Shown: positions 12,534 to 24,209, numbered from the stretch's first letter. The stretch is 64,000 nucleotides of DNA from Mermis nigrescens (GCA_036768485.1 JAVLUZ010000271.1:2958309-3022308); one strand, 5' to 3'. Numbers and translations are program-made. Notes: a model not told the origin generated them from the letters alone.

Positions 12534-13067
12534 ACACGTATTTTGGGGGTACCGCTATGTTATAACAAGAGGACAGGCCGCCAATCTTTTGTACACGGGG
12601 GTACCACTTTTTAACCCGCTTGTTGGGCCCTGAACCATTATAATAAGCAGACACAACTAGGTCGCTAAGTGATGAAATCATAATATCGCACATTGGCTAA
12701 GTGACACAATCGTAATATTGTGCATTGGCTAGGTGACACATATTGTGCTTTGGCAAAGCAATTTTTTTGCAGCTGGTAATATCGCGAATTGGCAGCCTGA
12801 CTAATGATAAGCGCATTGGCAAAGCAATTTTTGCAACTGGCGGCTCTCTTTTATGTCTGCACAGCCTGTTTGGAATTTATATTAAGAGCATTGGCGAAGC
12901 ATTTTTTATGATACAAATTTATCGGCGCATTTTGTTGACTAGCAAAGCAATTTTTTTTAAATAGGATTAAAAACAGTAATTATACGTATGAGCCTGGGTC
13001 GCAATGTTATGACATGGCCCATGTTATAAGATGGGCAGAACGGGAAAACTTATTGTGATGTGTTCTA
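12534..13067. other. No gene; degenerate ~GCATTGGCAAAGCAATTTTT repeats
   Basis: Several degenerate copies of GCATTGGCAAAGCAATTTTT lie between about 12690 and 12960, with irregular spacing. No coding region is recognised. The stretch ends at the assembly gap. Confidence 0.45.
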
Positions 13068-13167
13068 NNNNNNNNNNNNNNNNNNNNNNNNNNNNNNNNN
13101 NNNNNNNNNNNNNNNNNNNNNNNNNNNNNNNNNNNNNNNNNNNNNNNNNNNNNNNNNNNNNNNNNNN
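13068..13167. other. Assembly gap (100 N)
   Basis: Exactly 100 N characters, the usual placeholder for a gap of unknown size. Contiguity between left and right is an assembly inference. Confidence 0.99.
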
Positions 13168-14172
13168 TGTAACGTTTTGTTTTGTTTGAAAAAGTTTTGC
13201 CGCGCACGATCATTCATTCTTTTCGAAAAAATACTTCAAAAGCTTCCCCACAAGGGACCGGAAACGGAAGGTGAAACAGAAGTGATGTGTAAAATCTGGA
13301 AACGAAGTGGAATGCAAAAAATATTCCGTTGGAAAAATACCTGCTGTAGTCTACTTCACGAAACCTTGTGGATGGATTTTTCAAAATGGTGTGAATTAAT
13401 TACAAAAGCTGTTTAAACTAAAATAACAATCTTGATAATGTTCACAGCAATCGATGCGCATATTAAGTATTACCGTGTAAAATTATATTACTGTAGACTG
13501 GCTGAAAACCACTTTTGTAACCATTTTATTGCACACAGAAAATTGATTTTCTTACACAAGGTTTCGTGAAATAGATTTTAACTTTATAGGGCTACTGGTA
13601 GAAGTTGACCGCCTTCGTGTGAAGTCAATTTAGAGTTACTTCTAAGTGTTTAAAGTTTACACTCTTGTGGTGAACGGAAAAACCCATTTATTTCCTTTTA
13701 TTAGTTCGCCAACTTCTCCAATTATAAATCGTGACGTGCGAAGTATTCTGAAATAAAGTACGTCCCAAGGGTTACATACACATCGCACTAAAACGCGTTT
13801 TTTAACCCAATACAGATTAGTTCTGTAGGTGCATGTAAGGTTGAAAGTCTGCAGTAATTAATAAAAAACGTTTTTTGGTCGTTTTTTGTCTGTTAACTTC
13901 TCCGGAAAAATAATGTCGGCGGTTACACATCGCATTCGGTCGCATTTATCTACACTCAATACTGAGCTAGTTTTAGAGTGCAAAGTTCCAACTTTGGGGT
14001 GAAAAGACATTTTGGCAGTTTTTGTCTATCAACTTATCCCGATATGAGTTAGGAGATAGTCTTAATTCTAAACATCTATCTTACTTAATATCGAGGATTA
14101 CAAATGCGTGTAGGCGCGTTTAATTTAACCAAATATTGACTTCTAATAGCATGATTTTTTCCAAAATCTGCA
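13168..14172. other. No gene recognised
   Basis: AT-rich sequence. GTAAAGTTTACA-type words already appear and foreshadow the tandem array that starts at 14173. Nothing else is recognised. Confidence 0.4.
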
Positions 14173-14890
14173 TAACGTCAGGATTACGAATCTGACTGTA
14201 AGTTTTCTTTAAAACCCAGTAGATATGTAAAATTTACGCTGAAAATTAACTGTAGTTCCAGAGCGTTACAAAAGCTTTTTTTCAATGTATTCGCCGTAAC
14301 GTCAGGATTACGAATCTGGCTGTAAATTTTCTTTAACGCCAGTAATTGTGTAAAGTTTACACTTAAATTTAACTTTAGTTTTAGAACGTTACAGAAGCTT
14401 AATTTTTTCAAAGTCTTCTCTAAGCCAGGATTACAAATTTCATTGTAAGTTTTCTCTACACCCAGTAGTTATGTAAAGTTTACATTGAAATCAGTTTTAG
14501 AGCGTTACAGAAGCATATTCCTTTTAAAATGTTCTCCGTAATATCAGAATTACAAATCTGTGAATTTTTCGCACCTATTATTTCTGTAAAGTTTACACTG
14601 AAAATTAACTTTAGTTTCAGAGCATTGCAGAAGCTTAATATCTTTTTAAAAATGATCTCCGTAAAGACAGGATCCCGAATATAAATTTAAATGTAGGTTA
14701 CATCAAGTGGTTATGTAAAGTTTACGCTGAGAATGAACTTTAGTTACAGAACAGTGCAGAAGATTAATTTTTTTCAAAAACTGTCCTACGTAAAATAAGG
14801 ACTGCTTATTCGACTTTAAACTTTCTTTACATTCTGTGGTTGTGAAAGTGCTTGCACCAAGAATAAACTTTAGCAAATCAAAATGCCCCA
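14173..14890. repeat. Six diverged copies of a ~124-bp tandem repeat
   Basis: Units start with a phrase like TAACGTCAGGATTACGAATC at 14173, 14297, 14421, 14539, 14662 and 14791 (spacing 118-129 bp). Each contains a GTAAAGTTTACGCTGAAAAT-like core and a GAGCGTTACAGAAGCTT-like block. Divergence rises toward the right end. This is a small satellite-like array. The short minus-strand frames over it are repeat artefacts. Confidence 0.8.
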
Positions 14891-15366
14891 ATGACAAGAG
14901 TCGGTAAAATCGTAATAATCAGTGATGTCGCCGATGACTGAGAAAGTCGTAAGAGTACAAGCGATATCGCAGACAAAAATCGGGAAAGTCGGCAATTTCA
15001 CCGACTAAAAATCAAGAAAAATCGAGGCACTTCTGAATTGGAAAAAGTGTTGGCGATATCGCCGATTTTTACTGCTGAACCGGGCTTCTGGTTTGCTTCA
15101 GACACTCCTCCACTTTCGTGCATACCTATGTATGTACCTTATACTCCTTTCATATTATCTCATCGTTTAAAACAGTTTTACCCTTGCATTTGTACAGTTC
15201 CACTTTTAAATTGACATGTATGTTAATTATCGTATCCTGAAGCTCAAAATCGATTGATACCTATGTACATATTCGTTCGTGCCGTAGGTCTGATTCGTGC
15301 TTGATCGGTACTTTGGTGTGTTCATGCTTTGAACGGACGGTTTACCATACATATGTAGCTCTGTGC
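14891..15366. other. No gene recognised
   Basis: It contains scattered GATATCGCCGA/TCGCCGA words near 14920-15070 but no gene, RNA or defined repeat boundary. Confidence 0.4.
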
Positions 15367-15619
15367 TACAGTCTGTTCCATTCCAAACGGCCTTTTTTGG
15401 CTAAATTCTTATTACTGTATTAGTTTTTCACTGCACAAATGGTTTCTCCAATTATTCCCTTGTAGCAGCTGGTTGCTTTAAGCTCTTCTTATTGATGTTT
15501 AATGCGTTTTGCTTAACATGCGGAGCATCTATCAAACTACCGCAACAACCTAAACCGTAAAGTATTATGCTAAGAAAACTGCCTCAACAATATAAACCGT
15601 AAAATATTTGCTACAGTAA
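15367..15619. repeat. Left part of a MITE split by the gypsy element
   Basis: After a TA at 15367-15368, the arm CAGTCTGTTCCATTCCAAA starts at 15369. Its inverted partner (GGAATGGAACAGACTA, then TA) ends at 39967. Removing the gypsy element and one GTAA leaves a unit of about 295 bp with terminal inverted repeats and TA flanks, typical of Tc1/mariner-derived MITEs. Confidence 0.6.
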
Positions 15620-16855
15620 TGTAACTTAGAAGGCTTCGCCCGCTTTCGAGTTATTGGAGTATCTTAGCGCGCGCAAACGAGTTGGCTGATTTAGTACTTG
15701 AAGTATGTACGGATAACTAAACCGACAGCACGCCGTCAGAGAAGATACCCAACACACAACAACTACGAAAGCAACGAACCCCAGTAAGTACCTTCGGGGC
15801 TTACCTAAGTACCTATGCTACAACTAGCGCTGGTCAAGAAGCTGCGGTAAAAACCTGCACTCTTCCAAAATGACCCTGAATACCTACTACCTAAAATCTC
15901 CACGGACGTAATTGGTCCGGTACTTATGGAGATTATGGGATGGAGATGCCGACCGCAGATCTTAACCAGGAGTAATTAGATAACCCCGGTATTCGCCCTA
16001 GGTCCTTGGACCTTTTTAGACCAAAAGAATAATTTTTCGCGAAAAGAATTGAAAAGGTTTCGCACCAGATTACCTATGGCGAAACTACTTATAAATTCTG
16101 GTTCCAATAGCACTCTGTACTTAAAACACAACAACAAAGAGCTCTATTCCGGGCTGTCATCTACTATAAAAATTATGTAATAATTTTTATAGATTTTTGG
16201 TTCGAAAAAGGAATTATGAATTTTGCACGAAATGATAAATAAAAGGTTTTACCCAACGAAATCCGGCAAGAAATAAAGTAGATGGCCGGCCTAATCCCAA
16301 ATCCAAACTGCCTGCGATATATTGCACCTCTAGGCAGTTGATTTTCGTGCTTTTACCAAATCAAAACAATGTACAGGAAATGGCGCTGATAAAGTCGGAA
16401 ACGACACGCCGAAAAACGCAAAAGGCTAATCTGCCACCAAACTAACTAATAGATCGTAGGGGGAATGGCCTACAGTAATATAAGAAGAAAATATTGTATA
16501 ATGTGTTTATAACAAAAATGGGTGCTGCTTGCACATAGATTTTTCGGGTCTCCGCACAGGCTCAACGTGAATAGCGGTCATGTCGCCTATGTTTTAAATG
16601 TGAAAAGTGATAGGGGACTTGTAGGGGGTTCCACAGTAAAAGGTCGCATCTTTGTATCCCTCGCGACACATAGCGACAAGAGTCCAACCAATTGACACTG
16701 CGTGGTCGGAATGCCTCCGCATGTCATACTATCGACGATCTGAAAACTATGGCTGGATCGCCACAGTGGAACCAAAAGACCGGATGGTCGGAATTGGCGC
16801 ACTAAGGTGCGCAAAGGCCGTACAAGTAATGGCACGTGTAGATACACTATCTACA
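15620..16855 (-). repeat. 3' LTR of the gypsy element
   Basis: Starts TGTAACTTAGA and ends CTATCTACA on the + strand. It is collinear with 38680-39919 with about 98% identity by eye. In element orientation this is the downstream LTR, next to the polypurine tract. Small open frames inside it are duplicated in the other LTR and have no recognisable domain. Confidence 0.93.
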
Positions 16856-16866
16856 CTCCTCCCCTC
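16856..16866 (-). promoter_or_regulatory. Polypurine tract
   Basis: On the minus strand GAGGGGAGGAG lies immediately before the TG of the 3' LTR. This is the expected position and composition of the plus-strand DNA primer, and it fixes both the orientation and the LTR boundary. Confidence 0.85.
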
Positions 16867-17700
16867 ACCGGGAAAAAATTCGGATCACGAGCCGAATTTT
16901 TTAATTGGAATGAAAATTATTGAAATATGAGAAAAATTGTTGGGGATCCAACAAATGGAAAATTTGAGTAATTTTATTGAAATTTTTAGGTTGGGCCCCC
17001 TGTGGAAGGGAGAAAATTTTGAGTTGAAAAGTATGGCGGCTGAATCCATGACTGAGCCTCTATCGAGTAGTGCAGAGACCTGAAAAATAAATTTGAATAA
17101 AAGAAGAATTAAGTAGATTTTAGATAAAATTAAGATAAAATGAGGCCACACTTGCTCTGAGCAAGTTCAGGAATCAACGAGATTAAAATGACGAGATTAC
17201 GCAAAATTTAAAGACAAAAATTAAAGACGAGATTTAAAGGCACAAAGAATAACGAAACGCGAACTAGTAGTTTTATAATAAAGAACGCTTTACAACAAGA
17301 CGCGAATAAAACGACGTTGATCCAACGAATAGTGTGCTGCTGGCCATCGGCACAAACGCAGAGTCCAAATATAGAATGCGAGCCAAACGTGGCTACTGGC
17401 GGCGTTTGTGGTCTGGTTTCGACGTCGGAAAGAAGCGAGATGACCGAATTGAGCGACGTGACGAGTCGCTAGAGTCCGTATGGCGGCGATGCGACGGGCG
17501 ATCCTCATCCAATAAATTAATGCGCGGTTGCATCCGTTCGCGCAGGCTGCGATGTTTGTCGTACAGAAATGGCATCAGGCGATGGTGCTCCAAATCCATA
17601 ATAAACTCGCGGCTGACTAGATGGAGTAGCCGGATGGCGGAAATCCTCGAAATTTTGATCGTGGCGCGGTGGAGATGGAAAGCGCCCGAAACTACCAGTT
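16867..17700 (-). other. 3' untranslated region of the gypsy element
   Basis: This lies between the end of the ORF3 reading frame and the polypurine tract. No conserved domain is seen. Frames near 17290-17508 are Arg-rich and may continue the ORF3 tail in another frame. Confidence 0.45.
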
Positions 17701-19776
17701 TCAGCGCGAATGAGAGCGCGATTGTTGCGGTTGTTGTTGACCCCAAAACTCGTTTGACCGGGACATTGACCGACGTTTGTGCTGCGGCCGGTCGAGGCTG
17801 ACGGCTGACCGCGGCGACCAACGCGTTGGTGATGAGCGACGCCCAACACCTTCGCGTTGACGCTGCGGCGACCGCTGCTGCGACGATTCGCGCTGCCGCT
17901 GTTGATAACTGCCGACGTTGTCAGTCGACCGCTGCAACCAATGCGTTGGTAATGAGCCACGCCCAAAACCTTCACGCTGATGCAACGGCGACCTTTGGCG
18001 CTGCACTGCTCGCGGCGGCGGGGTTGAACGCGGCCGATGCTGCTGCGGAGGACGAGCGGAGCTGCCAGTGGGCCGCGGCGATCTACGCATTGGAGACGGG
18101 AAACGACCAAAACCTCCGCTAGATCGCTGCGGTGACCGCTGCTCCGATTGCTCACGCGGCGTCGACGTTGCCGGTAACTGGGGCGGATTCTGCCTGAAAC
18201 GAGACAAAGAAGAGGGTCCGGGTTTGTTATCTGATGGCTTCGATAATAACGCCAATTGGCGATAGATCATCGCTTGCCGCTCGCGTCGCTCCTTCCGTTT
18301 TTGGTTGGCTCAATAACCTGGTAGAGTGTGTTTGTATTTGTTCCGGACATATTGGCTGGCCCTTAATAAAGGAATAGCTTCGTGATAGGATCTCAAACGT
18401 TCCATGTACGCGGTCTGATCCTCACGTCTTATTTCAGAGGCCACGGCTAAAGAGCCTGGCTTACGTGCAACAGTAACGCGTGGCAATGGTGGCATCGGTT
18501 GAGTTTCGCGTTCGGATTTCTCAATTATCATTCGGGCCTGGCGCAAATCGATCTGAGCCTGTAAAGAAAGATCTGTAACGTTTTGTCGTTTCTTCGCTTG
18601 GGGGCCACTAGGGCCCTGCAAATCAGCAGCTCGTTTCTGCGATTGGCGTCTCTGCTGGTTTTGGCGAATATTGTCCAATTCCTCAGGCAGTTTTTGCTGA
18701 AGATAATGCGATGAGTGTTGGCGCAATTTGTGGCGACCAAATTGGGCAGGCACCGTTAAGTCTGGATCCGTGGCTTTGCGAATTAGCTGAATATCACGAT
18801 GCAGCACAACCGGATCCTCGATTTCTTCCGCTAATTCAGGAAATTCCACAAACGCTTCCCTCGGAAATTGAGTGTAAGTCGGCCCAAAGAACGCGGCACA
18901 AAGCATCCGTCGAATTTGTTCACACATTCGCCAAGCGATTCCAGGGTCGCCATACAACGTCGCGAAGATGAAGAAACGTTGATCCATATAGCGCAACAGT
19001 GATGTAGCTTGCAACACGTGCGCGGTAGCGAACACCGGTTTGCGGCTGAAAGTGGTTTTGTATTCTCTCTCGAATTCACGAAACGCTTCGAAAATATCAA
19101 CCATTTGCCGCATCGTCAAACACAACGGCGCCGTATGATCAGGCTGAGGCTGGATACGGTGCGGAAAGAATTCAGGCTGAATTGTGACGCCAATTCAAAC
19201 GTTCATTTGCGGCGGCGTCGGCTGGAATGGATGATTTGCGACGTATTGGATGTTTACTTCGTAGACCATGTAGCCGGTTGTAATGAACATGCGGTTTTGC
19301 GTGAACAACGGATCTGGATAGAACTGGCGATGGAAGACAGAAGGCTGCGTAATAAAACGCGGCGCAACCTGATTCCTAAAGCCTTCGTTTGGATCCACGT
19401 CCGTGGGTAACCGTAGCAAAATGACTGGCCTGTCCGGCGGATTGGAAATTCGACAATATTGCAAATAACGGGCGTACATTGCGTTGTAGCACAGCTGAAT
19501 ATTGTTACGTAGGCCTGTGTACAATTCCAAACCTGCTTCTTGTCCAAGCCAATCGCGAAAATTGAGAAAATTATGGATAGACAAGCAAGGTTGACTTGTA
19601 TCTTGCAACTCTTGCATGGTTTCCTGAAAATAATTCTGCGTAGGCGGTTGTTCGCCGTTGTTCTTCGGTATCCTGAACCTGCATCGGCTGCTCAGCCGGA
19701 ATTTGAACAACTGGTTCCGTCGGTTTTGGCTGCAAAATTCGAGGAATACGCGTCGACGGCAATGGCTTGGCGGCAA
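17701..19776 (-). CDS. Gypsy ORF3, C-terminal half: unknown domain plus Arg/Ser/Pro-rich repeat tail
   Basis: One reading frame runs from about 19776 to 17701, interrupted only by two in-frame TGA codons (19195-19197 and 18310-18312). The first part (to about 18310) is a soluble, aromatic- and Arg-rich protein of unknown fold. It begins by continuing the exonuclease protein after a frameshift near 19640-19740. The last part (about 18270-17701) is rich in Arg, Ser, Pro and Gln, with three imperfect repeats of about 37 residues built on the pattern QRSPxxxREGxGRxSxPTxW. I infer a basic, disordered nucleic-acid-binding tail. I do not recognise the middle region. It sits after integrase, where env-like or other captured genes usually lie, but I see no signal peptide or membrane segment. 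Confidence 0.6.
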
Positions 19777-21370
19777 AAGGCAACGTCATTGAGGCCATGA
19801 TGTTTTGGATATCCGTCAGCGCCGAGTAAGCAGGCAGAGGAGGAGCCACTGAAGCTGGGACAGCTTGTAAGGGCTCAAAACGCGACTTTCGAGTGTGTGC
19901 CGGTTGAGAAACAAAAGGCAAATTTTTGACATCCAGGGGCCAACCCAGCGGAGCGCTGGTTGCGGCCACAACTGGAACCCTATCTAAAACATTTGTGTCC
20001 ATCGGTTCAGGCACATTACGCGATGTCGATGGCAGATTGGCAATGATATCATCGAAAACTTGTTGCTGCATTGGCGATGGTGGACGCTGTGAAGGCGGCG
20101 GAAATGGCGGCCTACCCTGGTCATCTAACTCGTAGCCATCTAAGATAATCATCGTCGGATCCTCGCCGTCCGAATCAGCTGTCGTTGATCTGCGAAAGTG
20201 TCGTCGTATGGCTTTTCGCCTTTGGGACATATTGGGCGGCAATTTCGACAACTTGATGTATAGCGGCTCCGGCGGCGGCACTGCCTGAACAGAACGTTCG
20301 TCACCCTCAAAAGTGAAACCTGGCGGAATACGACGAGGAGAAATTTGACTCATGTTTGGCGAATACATATCAATGAGAATGTAGACATCGAGCAAAAAAA
20401 TCGGGTCTAAAACGAGATACCGTAACATAGGACCCGTCAAAGGCATGTTCCATGCCTGGCCAATCCATGTGACTGCCAAAGAATCCGGCTGCATATCGAA
20501 GAAGAAGGCTGCCAACGTTTTTAGACGATGATTTCCGGCATCGATACGATTTTCGACCATGAAAAAGCGGCTCATCACCAGCGTATCTAAAATATTAGCC
20601 CTGAAAACAGAACGCGATGGAGGAAACCTATCACGATTTTGTAAATAAGCCACTACATCTGCGCGATGTGGGCCGTAGACGTGGAAATAGGCGATTTTAT
20701 CATTGCTGGGGTCGTGGCAAGCTAGAAAGACGTCCCTCAAAGGTGTCTCAAGCAATTCCGCCAACCCAAACGGGGGCTGTGGAAACCTAGCCAAATTCCA
20801 GACAAAGACATGGCCACGAACATCAGCGATCTGAATGTATCGAACGAAAGGACCATTGGCCTGCATATAGTTGGGATCTAGCTGCTGCCAATATCGCTCC
20901 CAAATGCGGTAGGGCATGAACAAACGGTTGTTAACATGCTCGGAATCGAAGCCAAAGAAGTACTGGCTGTTAAGACGGTTCGACGACCTGAAAAGTGTAC
21001 GTATCGCGTTATAAGATTGTTCGTGCGTTTCGATCATTACGGTACGTCAAATGTTATTGGCAGGCACGTAGGGTGCTGACAACGGGATACGGTCCATCGT
21101 TGCCAGCCACCACTTACGTTGGGCGTAAATGCGATTATAATGGTTTGGCGTCTCGTGATGTGAAGGCTTGCGTAGATTTGGCATTACGTGTTCGTCGTTT
21201 TCAAAATATAGCATCTGTAAAGGAACTAAGTCAGCGCGGTACTGCTTTGCAGCAGCCGCAGCTTCGAGCGCTACGAGGAAATGGGCGGCGTCATTGTTGC
21301 TCCCGAGGCTAAACGTCGGACGATCTCGGTCCACGATGTCCTCTTCTGTTGGGGCACGCTGCTCAGCCAT
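19571..21370 (-). CDS. Gypsy ORF3, N-terminal half: DEDDy 3'-5' exonuclease domain
   Basis: A frame runs from an ATG at 21370, overlapping the integrase C-terminus by about 100 nt, to 19571. It has one in-frame TGA at 21047-21049; a second ATG lies at 21037. Counting from 21037, the protein has the RNase D/Egalitarian pattern: FFGFDSE (D31, E33), LACHDPSND (D113), a Trp then PLTGPMLRYLVLD (Y207, D211) and a following Leu-rich helix. This is the DEDDy set D, E, D, Y-x3-D. Such enzymes trim RNA or single-stranded DNA 3' ends with two metal ions. After about residue 230 the chain becomes Pro-rich and low in complexity. DEDDy exonuclease ORF3s are known from bdelloid rotifer LTR and Athena elements; I do not know of this arrangement in insects. 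Confidence 0.72.
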
Positions 21371-22788
21371 GGCTCTGCAAAAGGTGTAATATTAGTTAGG
21401 GGCACGGCATGTGCCGATTTAGCACCAATTAACAAACAAACAGGCGCACACTCCCTCATATTCCTTTCCCGGCCCGCTAATTCCTCAAAACTTATAACTA
21501 CCGCCGGACACAGTGGTCGGCGCGGTAACTTAACTAAAACAAAATCACCGGGTACATATGCGTACTTTTCGGCGATGAGATCGGAATAGGGCAACTTTGG
21601 GGCAGGTAAGAGGCGATTACGATGCACTACATGTTCGATTAAAGGATTATGCAAATAGATGATGCGAGCCGTTTCAGGTGTTGGCAAAGATTTGATGCAA
21701 TACAGACCTAATTGTTTTGGTGAAAGTTTTCCAATTTCAGGCTGAATCACTGCTTTATTATTGAGATATACAATGTCATCGACTGCAAATTTACTTTCAC
21801 GCGCTGATTTGTCATACTGCTTTTTCTGCTGGTTACGTGCTTTGGCAAGATTTTCGCTAGCGATATCGTGCAAATTAAGAAGTGTGAGTTTTAAATCGGC
21901 AAGATATTTTTCAGCGACGTTAGGCAAATTGGGATTTGGCGTGAGATCACTAAATAGCTGTATATCGAGTGGAAAAGAGGGTTCACGACCGTACAGCATC
22001 TTGAATGGCGAAATATTCGTCGATGACTGCGGCGTTGCACGATACGCGAATAAAGCAAAAGGCAAAAATTGTTCCCAGTTGTATTGATTTCTTGCGCTTA
22101 ATTTGGAAAGTCCATCGATGAGTGTTCGATTATATCGTTCTACTAACCCATCACACTGCGGATGATACGGTGTTGTGAAGACTTTTTGGACATTTAGTAA
22201 TTTGCAAACTTCGGAAATTAGCGCTGATGTGAAATTTGAGCCTTGATCAGTCAGAAATCGCTTTGGAACGCCATGCCTAGGAATTACTTCGCGCAATAAT
22301 AGATTTGCGATGGTGACTGCTTTTATATCAGACACTGCAAACGCTTCAACATACTTAGTAAAATAGTCCATGAAAACAACGATCTGATCATTCCCGGACG
22401 TCGAGCGTGGCATATGCAGACAATCACACGCGATTAACTCAAACGGTGCTGAAACTTTGATGGGCTGCAGAGGTATGGCGGTGGGATTATTTGCTACCTT
22501 ACGCTGCAAACACACCTCACAGTTCTTACACCATGCAAGCACATCATTCTCCATTCTAGGCCACCAGTAACGGAGCTGAATGGCGGGTAAGATTTTTCGC
22601 GCGGAGAAATGGGCTCCAAAGATGGAATCGTGAAATTCGGTTAAGATGAAGCTACGAAGCGATTTTGGAATGACAAGCTGATGAATGGTATTAGCTGTGC
22701 GCTTAGGCTGAAATCTGTGATATAGTATTTTATTTAGTAGGAAAAATTCGTCGCGATATTTACATGTCGTCAAGTCATTGAAGCGATT
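21271..22788 (-). CDS. Gypsy integrase
   Basis: The integrase joins the element's DNA to the host chromosome. It has an HHCC zinc finger (a His pair in EFHDSIFGAHF and WCKNCEVC) and the D,D-35-E core: D in IACDCLH, D in LTDQGSNF and E in LVERYNRT. The canonical HPQCDGLVER context is typical of Ty3/gypsy. The C-terminal part carries a GPY-like region but no clear chromodomain. It is separated from the RT-RNase H frame by stops near 22770-22806, so in this copy the Pol polyprotein is broken there. Its last ~100 nt overlap the start of ORF3 in another frame. Confidence 0.9.
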   Translation of the reverse strand, partial: NRFNDLTTCKYRDEFFLLNKILYHRFQPKRTANTIHQLVIPKSLRSFILTEFHDSIFGAHFSARKILPAIQLRYWWPRMENDVLAWCKNCEVCLQRKVANNPTAIPLQPIKVSAPFELIACDCLHMPRSTSGNDQIVVFMDYFTKYVEAFAVSDIKAVTIANLLLREVIPRHGVPKRFLTDQGSNFTSALISEVCKLLNVQKVFTTPYHPQCDGLVERYNRTLIDGLSKLSARNQYNWEQFLPFALFAYRATPQSSTNISPFKMLYGREPSFPLDIQLFSDLTPNPNLPNVAEKYLADLKLTLLNLHDIASENLAKARNQQKKQYDKSARESKFAVDDIVYLNNKAVIQPEIGKLSPKQLGLYCIKSLPTPETARIIYLHNPLIEHVVHRNRLLPAPKLPYSDLIAEKYAYVPGDFVLVKLPRRPLCPAVVISFEELAGRERNMRECAPVCLLIGAKSAHAVPLTNITPFAEPWLSSVPQQKRTSWTEIVRRLASGATMTPPISS

Positions 22789-22805
22789 CGCGAATTTTAT
22801 TTAAA

Positions 22806-24199
22806 TTATTCGTCTTGACGTTGTTCAGCAAGGAGTTTTGCGGGCGACAAAATTTCTGCTTTTTCGGCTTCAGATAAAGTGATTCGTTCATAAAAGACTG
22901 ACAGATGATCTTTTTGCGCAGCTTGCTGTTTTGGCGCGATGGTTTGTTGTCTTATATCAGGTGGTTTGTTGTCGTCGTCAGACTCAGATGCTTCAGATTC
23001 GAGGTTAGCGACGTTAGCAACGGGTTTACGTTCGAGTTTATAACGTTGTTTGTCGCGATCGTACTTAGGATGACGCGATAGTAAATCCGCGGCGCAGTTA
23101 TATGCGCCTGGTACATATACAACCTCATACTCGTATTCTTGTAATTTTAAACCCCATCGTCTTAAACGACTCAAAGGATCTTTTACATTTACGAGCCAAG
23201 TAAGCGCCTGATGAACTGTTTCTATGATGAATTTTTTGCCATAGAGATAATGCCTATAATGCTTAATTGCCCAGACAACCGCTAAAGCCTCCTTCTCAGA
23301 AGTGGCATAGTTGCATTCGGCCGAGTTTAAAACACGGCTAGCATAACCAAGGATGAAACGATTTTTAGATGGAAGATGTTTCTGCGTAAGAATGGCACCT
23401 AGCGCGTAATTGCTTGCATCGGTTGTCAGAATGAATTGATGGTCATTATCGAACTTAGGCAACTGCAAAATCGGTGGTGAAGTGAAGGCATCTTTTAACG
23501 TTTGAAAAGCTTTTTGATGTTCTTCAGTCCAAAGAAATTCTGTGTCTTTCCTTAATAAACGAAAAAGAGGTTTCGCGATTTTCACGAGATCTTTTACAAA
23601 TTTTTTGAACCATTGTACTAGACCAAGAAATTTCTGCAAAGCTTTCACCGTTTTTGGAACTGGAAAATTGATCAAATCTGCAATTTTAGTTAAGTCAGGA
23701 GCAATACCTAGCGAACTTATGCGATGGCCCAAAAATTGGACTTCTGCATGAGCTAGATGACATTTTTCTGGTTTAACCCTTAAGTTTGCGTTTTGTAGCG
23801 CGCGAAAAACATCTTTTAGATCTTTAAGATGCTCTGAAAGCGTGCGCGAAAACACAATTATATCGTCGATATATACGAGACAGGTTTTCCAATTTAAACC
23901 AGCAAGAACGAGCTCCATAAGGCGCTGAAAATCGGCAGGGGCGTTTTTTAAACCGAAAGGTAACACTTCAAATTCGTAGTGACCTACAGGACAAATAAAA
24001 GCGGTTTTTTCACGCGATTTTTCATCAAGGGGGATCTGCCAATACCCAGATTTTAAGTCTAGCGTACTAAAGTAAGCTGCAGACCCTAGGGCATCAAAAT
24101 AATCGTCAATTTGAGGAAGGGGTAAATTTGGGTTTTTGTCACATCATTTAGTCGGCGATAATCCACCACTGGGCGGAGGGAACCATCTTTTTTCCCAAT
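22806..24199 (-). CDS. Gypsy reverse transcriptase (main part) and RNase H
   Basis: The RT palm motifs are clear: SGYWQIPL, LPFGLKNAP and the catalytic YIDDIIVF. RNase H follows with TTDASNYALGA and SEKEALAVVWA. At the usual third acidic site the text is ETVHQALTW, with Val where family members have Asp (T-D-H), so RNase H is probably dead in this copy. A single-base frameshift lies near 24134, just after the GKKDGS motif. The gene is cut by the Polinton at 24204-24210 and its first ~100 residues lie on the far side (34481 onward). The strand and frame agree across the insertion once one AACAAA copy is discounted. Confidence 0.9.
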
Positions 24200-24203
24200 T
24201 AAA

Positions 24204-24209
24204 AACAAA
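24204..24209. repeat. Left 6-bp target-site duplication of the Polinton (AACAAA)
   Basis: AACAAA directly precedes the element's AGTAGTAAGG terminus and recurs exactly at 34475-34480, directly after the other terminus. Six base pairs is the duplication size typical of Polintons. Confidence 0.93.

Noticed and set aside
17334..18122. Long plus-strand open frames
   Set aside because: They are antisense shadows of the GC-richer Arg/Ser/Pro repeat region of gypsy ORF3.
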